Positions 1 through 8,604 of a DNA stretch of 63,012 nucleotides are shown here, in pieces. The DNA is from Propionibacterium sp. (lineage in GTDB: Bacteria; Actinomycetota; Actinomycetes; Propionibacteriales; Propionibacteriaceae). The translations under genes and the position numbers were made by a program. Each line of letters starts with the position of its first letter. The stretch's first letter is position 1. The stretch covers positions 1-63,012 of the forward strand of contig JAAYVB010000038.1 in the NCBI GenBank assembly GCA_012517405.1, written 5' to 3'. Below the pieces are notes generated by a model that ran no database searches, was not told the origin of the DNA, and was given only the letters and a program-made list of their open reading frames with translations.

Positions 1-342
1 AGCCCGTACGCTGGGTCACAGTCGAGGTCCTCGTGGGCAGGGAGTGTGGTAACTCCTGATCCTGGGGGCCTCGACCCCTACCTCAGCACACCCGCCTCAC
101 CCGGCGTGTCGCACCCCCACCCACCGCAAGTATGAAGAGCCGGAAATCTGCGCTGCGCCTGACAGGAGCACCGCCACTGGTGACGTCCACGGCATCATCC
201 TCTCGTACAGCCCTCGCGCAGCTCAACAGGAGACCGCCAGGGTGTGCGGCCCCTCCACTGCGATCGGCTATCGCGTTGAGCGTGCCTAGTCTTCTTCACT
301 TGGGGGCGTTTCAAGACCGCCTCAGAAGGTGGGGCTTGGGGT
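1..342. other. gene-free left edge
   Basis: No reading frame in this stretch looks like a protein I can support. The frames that are open give Arg/Pro/Ser-rich low-complexity translations typical of antisense noise in G+C-rich DNA. It probably belongs to the decayed accessory segment that continues to about 3650, and may contain the upstream region of the small gene at 343. Confidence 0.4.
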
Positions 343-537
343 ATGGCGGTGCTTGCAGCCTACGAAAGCAGCGAACCGAAGGTCGATCTGGCCAGATACC
401 TCGCTGGTCGAGTCTTCCGCGGTGAGGACGCCAGTGTGGTCGTTCCGGATGCAGCTGAGATGGAGGGTTTCGGCCGCTATCTGGACCACTACCGAGCCGG
501 GCTTGCGATCGAGCATGCCGCTGCAAATGCTATCTAG
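343..537 (+). CDS. small hypothetical protein, 64 aa
   Basis: A 64-residue product with balanced composition, unlike the Arg/Pro-rich shadow frames around it: an acidic middle and an amphipathic Ala/Leu-rich end. A purine-rich GGTGGGG lies 9 nt before the ATG, a plausible ribosome binding site. No family is recognised. It sits in a decayed accessory region next to hsdR remnants, so it could be a genuine small gene, an antitoxin-sized protein, or the tail of a larger broken gene. Function unknown. Confidence 0.35.
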   Translation: MAVLAAYESSEPKVDLARYLAGRVFRGEDASVVVPDAAEMEGFGRYLDHYRAGLAIEHAAANAI

Positions 538-687
538 TGTCGTCCGCCGACGCCCCGCCGTCGCCACGGTGGAAGGTCGCGTCGGCGGGGATCTGGCAGC
601 AATGTGCTCGTTGCATAGACCGCGGGACGTCAGCCAGCCGGCTGCTGCTCGCCCAGCCCAGTCGGGGCTCAGCCCGAAGAAGCGCGC

Positions 688-790
688 TCAGAAGGCACTG
701 AGTCTGGCGACCCCGCGCTGCTTCTTCTTGACGTCGCCGAACTGCGACCGGTGACGCTCATCGATGATGATGACGACATGCTTGCCCTTG
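688..790 (-). pseudogene. hsdR motor-domain remnant
   Basis: Read on the minus strand, this stretch encodes about 33 residues ending at a TGA (688-690) and containing HVVIIIDERHRSQFGD. That matches the DExH motif II neighbourhood of type I restriction HsdR subunits, usually of the form DEAHRSQFGD. Nothing upstream or downstream in that frame continues the protein, so it is a short relic. A second, C-terminal hsdR piece lies at 2833-3666 on the same strand. One hsdR gene has therefore apparently been broken up, with other genes or rearranged DNA between the pieces. Confidence 0.5.
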
Positions 791-806
791 TGAGTACTTC
801 GGGACG

Positions 807-2003
807 TCACCTAATGATGAGGCTATCGGTCGCTAAAGAATGCTGCCCGTTCTCATCTTCCCAGTAGACCAAGGTTGGAAGGTTCTTGGCATCCACCTTC
901 GGGGCTTCGATCTTCTTGAGAGTTTCCTTCGACGATTGAATCAAAGGGGTGAAGGCCTCAATAATGTCCTTTTCATTCTGCAGTGTCGACACGTATGCGT
1001 CCTTCAGCAGGGCGATTCTTTGGTCGATGGACGAGCCTCCGCCCAATCCTGCCTTGAGCTTCTTCAAGCGCGTCTCGTCACCCGCGTGTTGCTTCATGTC
1101 TTCCATAGCGGCATATATCTCTTCGGAGCGGTGCATGAACCGTTCCCAAAGCACCAGATTATCTTCAAGCGCGTCTCTAAGCCTTCTGGTAGCAATCGCG
1201 GCAGTAGCAGGATTGTCCTGGAGGCTGACACTGACACGGAGATGCGCAATCTGGAGGTCAAGGAAAGAAGCAAGTAGCGCGCTGTGTACGTCGTGGTTCA
1301 GTTGTTCGACATCCGCACTGTCGTCGACATCAGCTAGAACTTGGGTGTCAACGAGATACCGATAGCGTTCGAAGAGGCGGTGAACATCGCGCTCGGCAAT
1401 TGCCAAGCGGATCAGCATATCCGTCGAGAAGGACCGGGTCAATTCGTACTGATCAGTGATCTCACCCACGATCCTGGACGCGGTCACCAACTCAGCGACA
1501 TGAGTCGCCTCAGTTCTGGCGATCGCATTGTCCAGAGTCTTCTTCACGTCGTCCAGCTTCGTGCTCACCTCCTGGAACTGCCGCATGGTCGCCGCCGTGC
1601 TGAGTACCTGCACCGCCATGAGCGGCGCAAGGACGGGCATCGTTGCAGCCACCGGAATAAACGGAGCTTGAGCGACAATGCCGCCAGCACCCATCACCGC
1701 ACTGCCAACACCAGGGCCAAGTGCCATAAGAGAGGCGGGATTGGCAGTCGCGACATACAGCGTGGGAGCAATGGCAGCCGACCATGCCGTCGACCCCACC
1801 GCCGTGCCCGCGACAGCCATCGACATGACACCTTGGCTGGAAACCGCTCGTTCATCTGGCAGGTAGCGTCCGGTGGTCAAGTAGCCCTTCTGCAGGCTGT
1901 TCACCACAAGATCACGCAACTGCCCCTGGAACTCAAAGACAGCGATCTCCGAATCCCCCGAGGTGAACCTCTTGACCTCGACTTCTGGCGGCTCCGTTGA
2001 CAT
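807..2003 (-). CDS. hypothetical protein with hydrophobic segment and helical C-half, 398 aa
   Basis: Unknown family. Residues about 55-130 are rich in Ala, Gly, Val and Met and could form two or three membrane-associated helices (for example VMSMAVAGTAVG and VMGAGGIVAQAPF). Residues about 135-370 are charged and predicted helical, with coiled-coil character (KLDDVKKTLDNAIART near 150). A GGGAG ribosome binding site precedes the ATG. It is transcribed in the same direction as the YgjP-like gene and the hsdR piece, with about 120 bp between. It may be accessory cargo of a restriction-modification locus, perhaps a membrane-acting toxin or defence protein; this is only an inference from context. 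Confidence 0.6.
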   Translation of the reverse strand: MSTEPPEVEVKRFTSGDSEIAVFEFQGQLRDLVVNSLQKGYLTTGRYLPDERAVSSQGVMSMAVAGTAVGSTAWSAAIAPTLYVATANPASLMALGPGVGSAVMGAGGIVAQAPFIPVAATMPVLAPLMAVQVLSTAATMRQFQEVSTKLDDVKKTLDNAIARTEATHVAELVTASRIVGEITDQYELTRSFSTDMLIRLAIAERDVHRLFERYRYLVDTQVLADVDDSADVEQLNHDVHSALLASFLDLQIAHLRVSVSLQDNPATAAIATRRLRDALEDNLVLWERFMHRSEEIYAAMEDMKQHAGDETRLKKLKAGLGGGSSIDQRIALLKDAYVSTLQNEKDIIEAFTPLIQSSKETLKKIEAPKVDAKNLPTLVYWEDENGQHSLATDSLIIR

Positions 2004-2126
2004 GGGATGCTCCCTTCCGCGCCCAATCCTAGACGTCGGATTCCGTCCCGGACGACCGGTGTCCGGGCGGTATCAAGCCTGGATGGGTCTGTGCCAACAC
2101 TGCCGGGACTGCGGCACGCCCCACGC

Positions 2127-2846
2127 TCATGCCCACTCCTCCGCAGCCAATGGCGCTTCGTTGAGTTCATCTCGGCGGGCTCGCCAGTCGGGCATGCGGA
2201 GATCCATGAGTTCAACAAAGTGCTCGTTGTGCGTGCGTTCAACCAGGTGGGTGAGCTCGTGAACCACGATGTATTCGAGGCAACGCGGGTTCTTCTTGGC
2301 CAGCTCAGGGTTGAGCCAAATGGACCGTGACGCGGTCTGGCAGGTCCCCCATTTGGTCTTCATCCGGCGCACGACAACCCTGGCGGCTTCTTCTCCGATG
2401 ATCGGCTGCCACTTCTCCAGCAACGGCGGAGCCGCTGCCTTGAGCTGCTTTCGGTACCAGCGGTCAAGTACTGCTCTGCGTTGCTCATGGCTGTACTCAG
2501 CGGGGGTGACCAGCCAGAGAGTCTTACCTGAAACGCTGACCTTCGACCGCCCGTGCCGCGACGAGTCGAGCCGCAAGCGCTCGCCCCATACGTAGTGCGT
2601 TTCACCCGAGACCATGTGTCGCTCGGTCTGGCGATCAGCATTTTGAAACTGCTCGCGCTGCCTTTTGATCCACGGCAGGCGCTGCACAATCGCGAGGCGA
2701 ATTGCGTCCTCGTCCAGGCGGTGTGGTGCCGCAACCCGCACGCGTCCAATCGGCGGATAGACGGAGATGTGCAGGTTCTTGATGTCCTTGTAGACGACAT
2801 CCACGCCAAGCCCGGCAACCGTCAGCGAGGCGTTATCGGTACTCAT
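2127..2846 (-). CDS. YgjP-like zinc metallopeptidase (M48/DUF45 family)
   Basis: A 239-aa protein of the YgjP/DUF45 family, soluble gluzincin-type proteases that often sit beside type I restriction genes. The zinc-binding HELTH is near residue 195, a third ligand is likely in NEHF near 208, and the family's MKTKWGTC block is near 162. It is full length for the family (about 230-250 aa). Its start overlaps the 3' end of the hsdR fragment by 14 bp, the spacing of an old hsdR-ygjP operon. The substrate is unknown. Because the neighbouring hsdR is truncated, this gene may have lost its partner and its promoter. Confidence 0.85.
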   Translation of the reverse strand: MSTDNASLTVAGLGVDVVYKDIKNLHISVYPPIGRVRVAAPHRLDEDAIRLAIVQRLPWIKRQREQFQNADRQTERHMVSGETHYVWGERLRLDSSRHGRSKVSVSGKTLWLVTPAEYSHEQRRAVLDRWYRKQLKAAAPPLLEKWQPIIGEEAARVVVRRMKTKWGTCQTASRSIWLNPELAKKNPRCLEYIVVHELTHLVERTHNEHFVELMDLRMPDWRARRDELNEAPLAAEEWA

Positions 2847-3666
2847 TGCGCGCCTTCACCAGGTCAAACAGCTCGTCGAAGCGACTGAAGTCTTGCGGCA
2901 GAACACGGTGCAGCTCGCGGGCCAGGGCGCGCTCCTTCATCCGGTTGCCGACCCAGCCGTGTTCCTTCTGCTGCATCACGGTGTGATCGACGACAACCGC
3001 AAGGTCGGGGTCTGGAAAGCTGAAATCGACCAGCGCGCGTTGGGCGCCGTTCTTGGCCCACTCTGGGTAGACGGTGTCAGATTCCTTCTTGCCGACCTGG
3101 GTCGCCAGACCGAGGAGTCGCCGCAGGAAGACCTTGTAATCCATGGCCTCCTGGCGGCGCTGTTCAATCAGGGCATCCAGCAGCTCGGACATCTTGTCGT
3201 AGTAGCGCGGGTTCAAGGCACGCTCATCGACGATGGTCTTGCGAACATTGTTGACGATCGTCTCCGCCGCGGCTTCATGGTTCTTGCGAATGTTGGGAGG
3301 CAGGGTATTGAGGGCGTCTTCACCGCGCTCGACAATGAGCTCGACGAGGCCCTTCTTGAAAGTCGCGACCACCTCAGAGGGCTCGGCCTGAATATAGGTG
3401 TCCAGCAGGGCGCGCATACCTGCCTCGTACTGCTTCATGTCGATGTTCTCGCCGGCGCCGAGCTCGACCTCGTCGCGGACCGCCACGAAGTGCGTTACCT
3501 CGTTCTTGATCGCGGCAGCCTGGGCGGGCGAGTAGCCAGCAGCTTCCATGTCGTTGGCCAGCGCCGTGTAAGCGCGGACGAGGCCGGAGACGGCCTTGTA
3601 CAACTCAATGCGCCTGGCTTCATTGGCCTTGATCTGCGCGGCGTTCCCGGGGGCGGATCGCGTCAA
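2833..3666 (-). pseudogene. type I restriction enzyme HsdR, C-terminal fragment
   Basis: About 270 residues match the C-terminal helical region of HsdR (DUF3387). Recognisable blocks include ARRIELYKAV, NNVRKTIVDE and ISELLDALIEQRR-like MSELLDALIEQRRQEAMDYK. A complete HsdR is about 1000 aa, with nuclease and SF2 motor domains first, and these are absent. The only start in frame is a TTG at 3666 that lies inside the neighbouring S-component gene, so it is not a native start. Homology begins at about 3645. The upstream part has been replaced by the 5' half of an ECF-transporter gene. Probably non-functional. Confidence 0.8.
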
Positions 3667-3955
3667 AGGCCAGGCCGAGCAGCGGCGCGATGATGAGCAA
3701 ACCCCAGAAATGGCCCGTCAGCACCATGAGTAATGCGATGAGCAGACCGGTCAGCGTCATCGTCCCGAAGGCGGGCGAGCGGACAGCGAGTAACACGAGC
3801 ACCGGCCCACCGAGCAGGATTCCGATGAAGAATCCCACGAACATGGCCCACGGTGCGATGACCCCGACGAAGGCCGAACCGAAGATGATGACGAAGTAGA
3901 CCGCGGTGAAAACCCCGATGTTGATCAGGTCGCGGGCGACGAGACGGTTTCCCAC
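3620..3955 (-). CDS. ECF transporter S-component (MptD/Trep_Strep type), C-terminally truncated
   Basis: An integral membrane protein resembling the MptD-like substrate-binding (S) components of energy-coupling-factor transporters, which are about 190-200 aa. Here 111 codons remain: four hydrophobic helices, then the frame leaves the family at about FDAIRPRER and stops inside the hsdR fragment. The GTG start at 3955 has a good GGGGAG site. The T component and ATPases expected downstream are missing, so the transporter is probably dead. A Fur-box-like palindrome at 4015-4033 lies upstream, which suggests metal-regulated expression of the original operon. Confidence 0.65.
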   Translation of the reverse strand: MGNRLVARDLINIGVFTAVYFVIIFGSAFVGVIAPWAMFVGFFIGILLGGPVLVLLAVRSPAFGTMTLTGLLIALLMVLTGHFWGLLIIAPLLGLAFDAIRPRERRADQGQ

Positions 3956-4014
3956 TGAAGCTCCCCTGCCTAACAGAGGCTACACTTCACGATTTCGCTC
4001 ACTACCCCGGGAGT

Positions 4015-4033
4015 ATTGAGAATGATTCTCAAT
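4015..4033. promoter_or_regulatory. Fur/Zur-box-like palindrome
   Basis: ATTGAGAATGATTCTCAAT is a perfect 9-1-9 inverted repeat lying in the gap between the divergent S-component gene (GTG at 3955) and cobD (ATG at 4060). Its TGAGAATgATTCTCA core resembles Fur-superfamily operators (Fur or Zur). It is 26 nt from the cobD start and could control both directions. Which metalloregulator binds cannot be told from the sequence. Confidence 0.6.
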
Positions 4034-4059
4034 GTACACCGCGGGTTCGGTTCGGCAGA

Positions 4060-5043
4060 ATGGCGTCCGTGAATCATGCGCTGGGCCTCATCGCCGGAAC
4101 CGTCGCCGACGCAGTGCTCGGCGATCCGAAACGTCACCATCCGGTCGCGTGGTTCGGCAGCTGGGTGTGCTGGCTCGAGAGCCGCATCTACCGCGATTCC
4201 GTGGCCCGCGGTGTGCTGTTCACCGCCGCCGCGCTGGCCCCGGTGGTGGCCGTCGGGATCGCCGCCGAGAAGCTCACCCGCGACCACCCGATCGCGCACA
4301 CCGTGCTGACCGCCACCGCCACCTGGGCGGTGCTGGGCTCTCACAGTCTGGCTGCCGAGGGTCACGCGATGGCGCGCGAGTTGCAGGCCGACGACATCGC
4401 CGCTGCCCGCGATCGGCTCACGCACCTGTGCAGCCGCAATCCCGAGGACCTCGATGCGCCCGAACTGGCGAGAGGCACCGTCGAATCGCTGGCCGAGAAC
4501 ACCTCGGACGCGGTGGTCTGCTCACTGTTCTGGGGTGCGGTCGCAGGAATCCCCGGGCTGCTCGTCCATCGGGGCATCAACACCTTGGATGCCATGGTCG
4601 GCTACCGCAACCCCCGCTACGAACGTTTCGGCAAGGCCTCCGCGAAATTGGACGACGCCGCCGCCTACCTCCCGGCCCGGCTGTCCGGGGTGATCTCCAG
4701 CGCCTTGGCCGCCACGGTCGGCGGCAGCCCCACCAACGCCTGGCGGGTCATGAGGCGCGATGCCCGAAACCATCCGAGCCCCAACGGAGGCTGGTGCGAG
4801 GCTGCCTGGGCGGGTGCGCTGAACACCCATCTGGGTGGCGCGTCCACTTACCACGGACGCGTCGAGGAGCGCCCACAGCTGGGTGATCCGGACACACCGG
4901 CCCCCGATGTGCACACCATCGAACGCGCGTCGACCCTGGTCAGCGCGGTGACCGTGGCGTCCGCGGGGCTGGCGGCGGCCGGATCGCTGCTGGCGCGGCG
5001 GCTGGTCAGTGCAGCAGTTGCTCGGCGCGCTGGTTCCAGGTGA
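4060..5043 (+). CDS. cobD: adenosylcobinamide-phosphate synthase CobD/CbiB
   Basis: A 327-aa integral membrane protein of the CobD/CbiB family, which attaches the aminopropanol arm to adenosylcobyric acid in late cobalamin synthesis. The N-terminus carries the family's DxxLGDPxxxHPV pattern (DAVLGDPKRHHPVAWFG). Further conserved blocks are TVESLAENTSDAVV near 145 and the NTLDAMVGYRN-type segment near 175. The length is normal. Its 3' end overlaps the convergent phosphatase gene by 38 bp. No other cobalamin gene is adjacent. The upstream palindrome suggests metal-responsive control, an inference. Confidence 0.93.
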   Translation: MASVNHALGLIAGTVADAVLGDPKRHHPVAWFGSWVCWLESRIYRDSVARGVLFTAAALAPVVAVGIAAEKLTRDHPIAHTVLTATATWAVLGSHSLAAEGHAMARELQADDIAAARDRLTHLCSRNPEDLDAPELARGTVESLAENTSDAVVCSLFWGAVAGIPGLLVHRGINTLDAMVGYRNPRYERFGKASAKLDDAAAYLPARLSGVISSALAATVGGSPTNAWRVMRRDARNHPSPNGGWCEAAWAGALNTHLGGASTYHGRVEERPQLGDPDTPAPDVHTIERASTLVSAVTVASAGLAAAGSLLARRLVSAAVARRAGSR

Positions 5044-5635
5044 CCAGCTTCCAGTAGCTGTCGGGTCGGGCCGCCAGCATCGTCCAACCACAGTTCGACA
5101 TGCTCGCCAGCGTCGTCGAGGTCGGGTAGTCCCAGCCGAGCACACCGGCGGTGCCCATCCTGATGGCCAATCCGTGGCTGGCGACCACCACGGTCTGTCC
5201 GAGATGCGCGGACGCGATCTCGCGCAACGCCTCAGCCATCCGTGCCGCGACCTCCGCGCCGGTCTCCCCCGTCGGGGAACGCCGAGCATCGCGGCCCTCG
5301 CCGAGGGCGAGCACGAACTCAGGATTTGCGCGGTAGATGTCTTCGGCGTACAGGCCCTCCCACTCGCCGACGTCGATCTCTTTCAACCGGTCATCGGTCG
5401 CAATGGGCAGATCGACCCTGCCGGCCAGCGCCTGAGCGGTGATATAGGCCCGCTGCAGCGGCGACGCGTAGATCGCATCGATCCGCAGCTTCGACAGGCC
5501 GACCGCAGCCACCTCGGCCTGCGCGAGCCCGACATCGTTCAGCGGCGCATCGAGATGGCCCTGAAAGCGGTTCTCGACGTTGAAGGTCGTCTGGCCGTGC
5601 CGCCACAAGATGATCTGGGTGCGTCCCTCAGTCAC
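5006..5635 (-). CDS. histidine phosphatase family protein
   Basis: A 209-aa member of the phosphoglycerate-mutase-like histidine phosphatases. The catalytic RHGQ is at residues about 12-15, the ASPLQRA block near 58, the acid/base region around GEWEGL near 90, and the second histidine in VVASHGLAIR near 152. It starts with GTG and overlaps the end of rsfS by 8 bp, so nadD, rsfS and this gene form one operon, an arrangement common in actinobacteria. Homologues there act as sugar-phosphate or glucosyl-3-phosphoglycerate phosphatases. An alpha-ribazole phosphatase role is possible because cobD is opposite, but the operon context argues for a housekeeping role. Confidence 0.85.
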   Translation of the reverse strand: MTEGRTQIILWRHGQTTFNVENRFQGHLDAPLNDVGLAQAEVAAVGLSKLRIDAIYASPLQRAYITAQALAGRVDLPIATDDRLKEIDVGEWEGLYAEDIYRANPEFVLALGEGRDARRSPTGETGAEVAARMAEALREIASAHLGQTVVVASHGLAIRMGTAGVLGWDYPTSTTLASMSNCGWTMLAARPDSYWKLVTWNQRAEQLLH

Positions 5636-6041
5636 TTGCGGTCGCCGCCCTCACCTCAGCCGGCTCATGCTGCTGGTCATCGGGAAGCTCGAGGTCGATG
5701 ACCGGGCAGTCGCGCCAAAGCCGTTCCAAGGCGTAGAGCTCGCGCTCCTCGCTGTGCTGCACATGCACCACGACGTCGCCGTAGTCGAGCAGCACCCAGC
5801 GGTTCTCGCGGTCACCTTCACGACGCAGCGGGCGAAGCTTGTCCACCTCGATCAGCTTCTCCTCGATGGCATCGACGATCGCTCCCACCAGACGCTCATT
5901 GTTCGCGCTCACGATGAGAAAGATGTCGGCGATGGCCAGCGGCTCCGACACATCGCAGGCGACGATGTCGAGGCCCTTCTTGTCGTAGGCGGCTCGTGCG
6001 GCGAGCCGGGCGATTCTGATGGCTTCTTCGGTAGCGCTCAC
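5628..6041 (-). CDS. rsfS: ribosome silencing factor RsfS
   Basis: 137 aa. RsfS (Iojap/YbeB family) binds ribosomal protein L14 and blocks subunit joining when nutrients are scarce. The signature is near the middle: IFLIVSANNERLVGAIVDAIEEKL, followed by WVLLDYGDVVVHVQH. Start is GTG. It lies directly downstream of nadD and overlaps the phosphatase gene, the usual actinobacterial order. The C-terminal 30 residues extend past the core fold and look disordered. Confidence 0.95.
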   Translation of the reverse strand: MSATEEAIRIARLAARAAYDKKGLDIVACDVSEPLAIADIFLIVSANNERLVGAIVDAIEEKLIEVDKLRPLRREGDRENRWVLLDYGDVVVHVQHSEERELYALERLWRDCPVIDLELPDDQQHEPAEVRAATASD

Positions 6042-6082
6042 ATCACATCCAGACTGATCATTGACAGATCTTGGGATTTCAC

Positions 6083-6790
6083 TTACCAGTCGACAATATC
6101 GGCCTCGAGCGTTTCTCCCTCATTCGCAGGGGTATAAAGACCGCGTTTCGCAACATATTGGACGACGCCGTCGGGCACCAGATACCACAGCGGCAGCCCC
6201 TCACCGACCCGCTTGCGGCACTCGGTGGAGCTGATGGCCAGCGCCGGCACCTCCAGTCTGGTGACCTTCTCGGCCGGCAGATGGCTGATGTCGCGGGCTC
6301 GCAGATCCACTCCCGGCCGCGACACCCCGACGAAGTTCGCCAGGTCGAACAGCTCGTCGGCGCCGCGCCAGGTGAGGATCGAGCCCAGCGCGTCCGCGCC
6401 GGTGATGAACGTCAGATCGACATCCTCGCCCCGCTCGGCCTTCAGCTCCTTGAGAGTGTCGACGGTATAGGTATTGCCGGGCCGGTCGATATCGACGCGC
6501 GACACCGAGAAGCGCGGGTTGGACGCGGTCGCGATCACCGTCATGAGGTAGCGGTCCTCGCGGTTGCTGACCTTGCGTCCGACCTTCTGCCAGGGCGTGC
6601 CGGTGGGCACGAACACCACCTCTTGCAGATCGAACCGGGCAGCGACCTCGCTGGCAGCCACCAGGTGGCCGTGATGGATGGGATCGAAGGTGCCGCCCAT
6701 CACACCCAGGCGATAGCGATGCTTGCCATCACGGATGCGAGCGAGTCCCAGATCAATGGACTCATGGAGCAGCTCACCAACGTCGGTCAT
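6083..6790 (-). CDS. nadD: nicotinate-nucleotide adenylyltransferase NadD
   Basis: 235 aa. NadD adenylates nicotinate mononucleotide in NAD synthesis. The nucleotidyltransferase motif [12 protein letters not shown] is at about 31-42, and ISSTECRKR, the family's ISSTxxR block, is near 188. An N-terminal stretch of about 25 residues precedes the first strand. Together with the ATG at 6790 this gives a slightly long form, and an internal start cannot be excluded. It heads the nadD-rsfS-phosphatase operon. In many actinobacteria proA lies just upstream, but here a thiamine transporter operon occupies that place. Confidence 0.95.
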   Translation of the reverse strand: MTDVGELLHESIDLGLARIRDGKHRYRLGVMGGTFDPIHHGHLVAASEVAARFDLQEVVFVPTGTPWQKVGRKVSNREDRYLMTVIATASNPRFSVSRVDIDRPGNTYTVDTLKELKAERGEDVDLTFITGADALGSILTWRGADELFDLANFVGVSRPGVDLRARDISHLPAEKVTRLEVPALAISSTECRKRVGEGLPLWYLVPDGVVQYVAKRGLYTPANEGETLEADIVDW

Positions 6791-6814
6791 GGCAGAACAA
6801 TAGTGGTCCGGCGC

Positions 6815-7828
6815 TCAGGGTAGGTAGTCGTTGGTGGTGGCCTGCGCGCCGTCGACCTCGCTTTCGAGCAACCCGTTGTCGTGCATCCAGGTGGCGTAGG
6901 TCGCCCAGTCGTCGGCGGACTGACGTCCGAAACCGTCGGCCGGCAGCAGGGCCAGCGTCGCCTCGACCATCTTGGCGAGCACCTCCGGGTCGTAGGAGCC
7001 TTCGGTTTCGGGGGTCAGCGCGTCGATCGCCACCTGCGGATCGGCCAGCGCGGCCTGCTGGCCCGCGGCCGTCGCGGCGAGGAAGGCCTTCACTCGTTGG
7101 GCGTAGTCGGCGTCGTCCTGCAGGCGCCGCGGGTTGGCGATGATGACCAGTTCAGCGTAGTCGGGCACACCCAACTCGGTGGCCGGCAGGATCACGAAAT
7201 CGCCCTGGGCAGCCAACTCGACGCCCTCGATATTGCGGAACGCGCCGAAGATGGCGTCCACCTGATCGGTGAGCAGCGCCTGATTGAGGCTCTGCTGCAC
7301 ATTCGGCAGCGAGATCGTCGCGGGGTCGACACCGGCATTGCGCGCGATGAAGTCGATCGTCGGTTCTTGGGAGGCCAGCCCGGACAGCCCGATGGTCTTA
7401 CCGCCAAGATCGGCGGCGCTGGTGATACCGGAATCGGCCCTGGTGATCAGTGAGGTCAGCGAGGTGGGGATCAACGCGGCCACCGAGATCACGTCCAGCC
7501 CCGATTCGACGGCGATCAGGGTGTCGGGTTCGTACGAAATGGCCAGGTCGACGCGGCCCAGCGAGACCTCGCGGGCGGCGTCGGCGGTGTTCGACGGAGT
7601 GGCGAAGCTCACGCTCAGGCCGGCGTCGTCGTAGGCGCCGGTGTGCTGGGCGGCGTACAGCGCGGCATGGTCGGGATTGGGTGCCCAGTCGAGCAGCATG
7701 CTGACCTGGGTGGGGCCGGCTCCCGAGGTCGAATCGCCGGTCTGGGCGCCGGACGAGCCGCAGGCGCTCAGTGCCAGGCCGGCGGCCAATCCGAGTGCGA
7801 TCGTCGCGCCGAATCGTGTCGTTTTCAT
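6815..7828 (-). CDS. thiY: ABC transporter substrate-binding lipoprotein (ThiY/NMT1-like)
   Basis: 337 aa from the ATG at 7828, which overlaps the permease stop. The signal peptide ends in a lipobox (LALSAC), so it is a membrane-anchored lipoprotein. The mature part has the NMT1/THI5-like fold: LLDWAPNPDHAALYAAQ near 45 matches the opening of pyrimidine-precursor binding proteins, and GRVDLAISYEPD lies near 95. It is the last gene of the thiZ-thiX-thiY order under a TPP riboswitch. The ligand is therefore probably a thiamine pyrimidine precursor (HMP or formylaminopyrimidine). A reading that starts near 8704 would add a meaningless shadow of the permease gene and is rejected. Confidence 0.9.
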   Translation of the reverse strand: MKTTRFGATIALGLAAGLALSACGSSGAQTGDSTSGAGPTQVSMLLDWAPNPDHAALYAAQHTGAYDDAGLSVSFATPSNTADAAREVSLGRVDLAISYEPDTLIAVESGLDVISVAALIPTSLTSLITRADSGITSAADLGGKTIGLSGLASQEPTIDFIARNAGVDPATISLPNVQQSLNQALLTDQVDAIFGAFRNIEGVELAAQGDFVILPATELGVPDYAELVIIANPRRLQDDADYAQRVKAFLAATAAGQQAALADPQVAIDALTPETEGSYDPEVLAKMVEATLALLPADGFGRQSADDWATYATWMHDNGLLESEVDGAQATTNDYLP

Positions 7829-8604
7829 AGGGTGGTGGTTCCTTCCGTGGGTTTGTTCCATGGGCAGACGAGTCGTTCCAGGCCGATCACGGTGGCCAGC
7901 AGCACCGCCGACATGATGGTCAGGACGATGACCTGGGCGAAGACGAAGTCGGTCTGCATCCTGGGGATCGCCTGCAGCATGAGGTAGCCGATGCCGTCGG
8001 TGGAGCCGGTGTATTCGGCGAAGACAGCGGCGACAGGGGCGAAGGTCACCGAGACCCGCAGCCCCGCGAAGCCGCGTGGCGCCGCATACGGCAGCCGAAC
8101 CCGCCAGAACAGTCCGTGGCGGGTGGCGTGCAGGCTGCGCAGGGTGTCGATCAGCCGGGCGTCCACCGACCGGATGCCGGAGAGCAGGTTGAGCGCGACC
8201 GGAAAGAAGCACAGCAGTGCCACCACGATGACCTTGGGGGCCATCCCGTAGCCGAGCGCGATGGTCAGCAGCGGGCCGATGACGATCACCGGGATGGCCT
8301 GGGAGGCGATCAGCAGCGGCGTCATGGCCGAGCCGATGACCGGGAGATAGCCCGAGATGATGACCACGATCACCGCGACCGCCACCCCGAGCAGGACCCC
8401 GATGACGGTTTCGCTGAATGTCAGCCAGGTGGCCGAGGCCAACCGGGTGGGCCAGGTGGCGATCAGCGAATCCAGCACGGCTTTCGGTGCGGGAATGACG
8501 TAGTCGGGGATGAGCCCGTTCGCGGTCACGGCGATCCAGCCGGCGAGGATGAGCAGCACCGTGATGGCTGGTGGTAGCACCTTGTGCTTGAGATACCAGC
8601 TCAT
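7825..8604 (-). CDS. thiX: ABC transporter permease (ThiX-like)
   Basis: 259 aa with about six transmembrane helices and the binding-protein-dependent permease loop near residue 155-180 (LRSLHATRHGLFWRVRLPYAAP). This EAA-type loop contacts the ATPase. ATGA overlaps with the genes on both sides (8601-8604 and 7825-7828) show tight translational coupling. It is the permease partner of ThiZ and ThiY and, given the TPP riboswitch, imports a thiamine precursor. The single permease is presumably a homodimer. Confidence 0.9.
   Translation of the reverse strand: MSWYLKHKVLPPAITVLLILAGWIAVTANGLIPDYVIPAPKAVLDSLIATWPTRLASATWLTFSETVIGVLLGVAVAVIVVIISGYLPVIGSAMTPLLIASQAIPVIVIGPLLTIALGYGMAPKVIVVALLCFFPVALNLLSGIRSVDARLIDTLRSLHATRHGLFWRVRLPYAAPRGFAGLRVSVTFAPVAAVFAEYTGSTDGIGYLMLQAIPRMQTDFVFAQVIVLTIMSAVLLATVIGLERLVCPWNKPTEGTTTL

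Noticed and set aside
5006..5635. CobC alpha-ribazole phosphatase
   Set aside because: It overlaps cobD only tail to tail and belongs to the nadD-rsfS operon, where actinobacteria keep a general histidine phosphatase.
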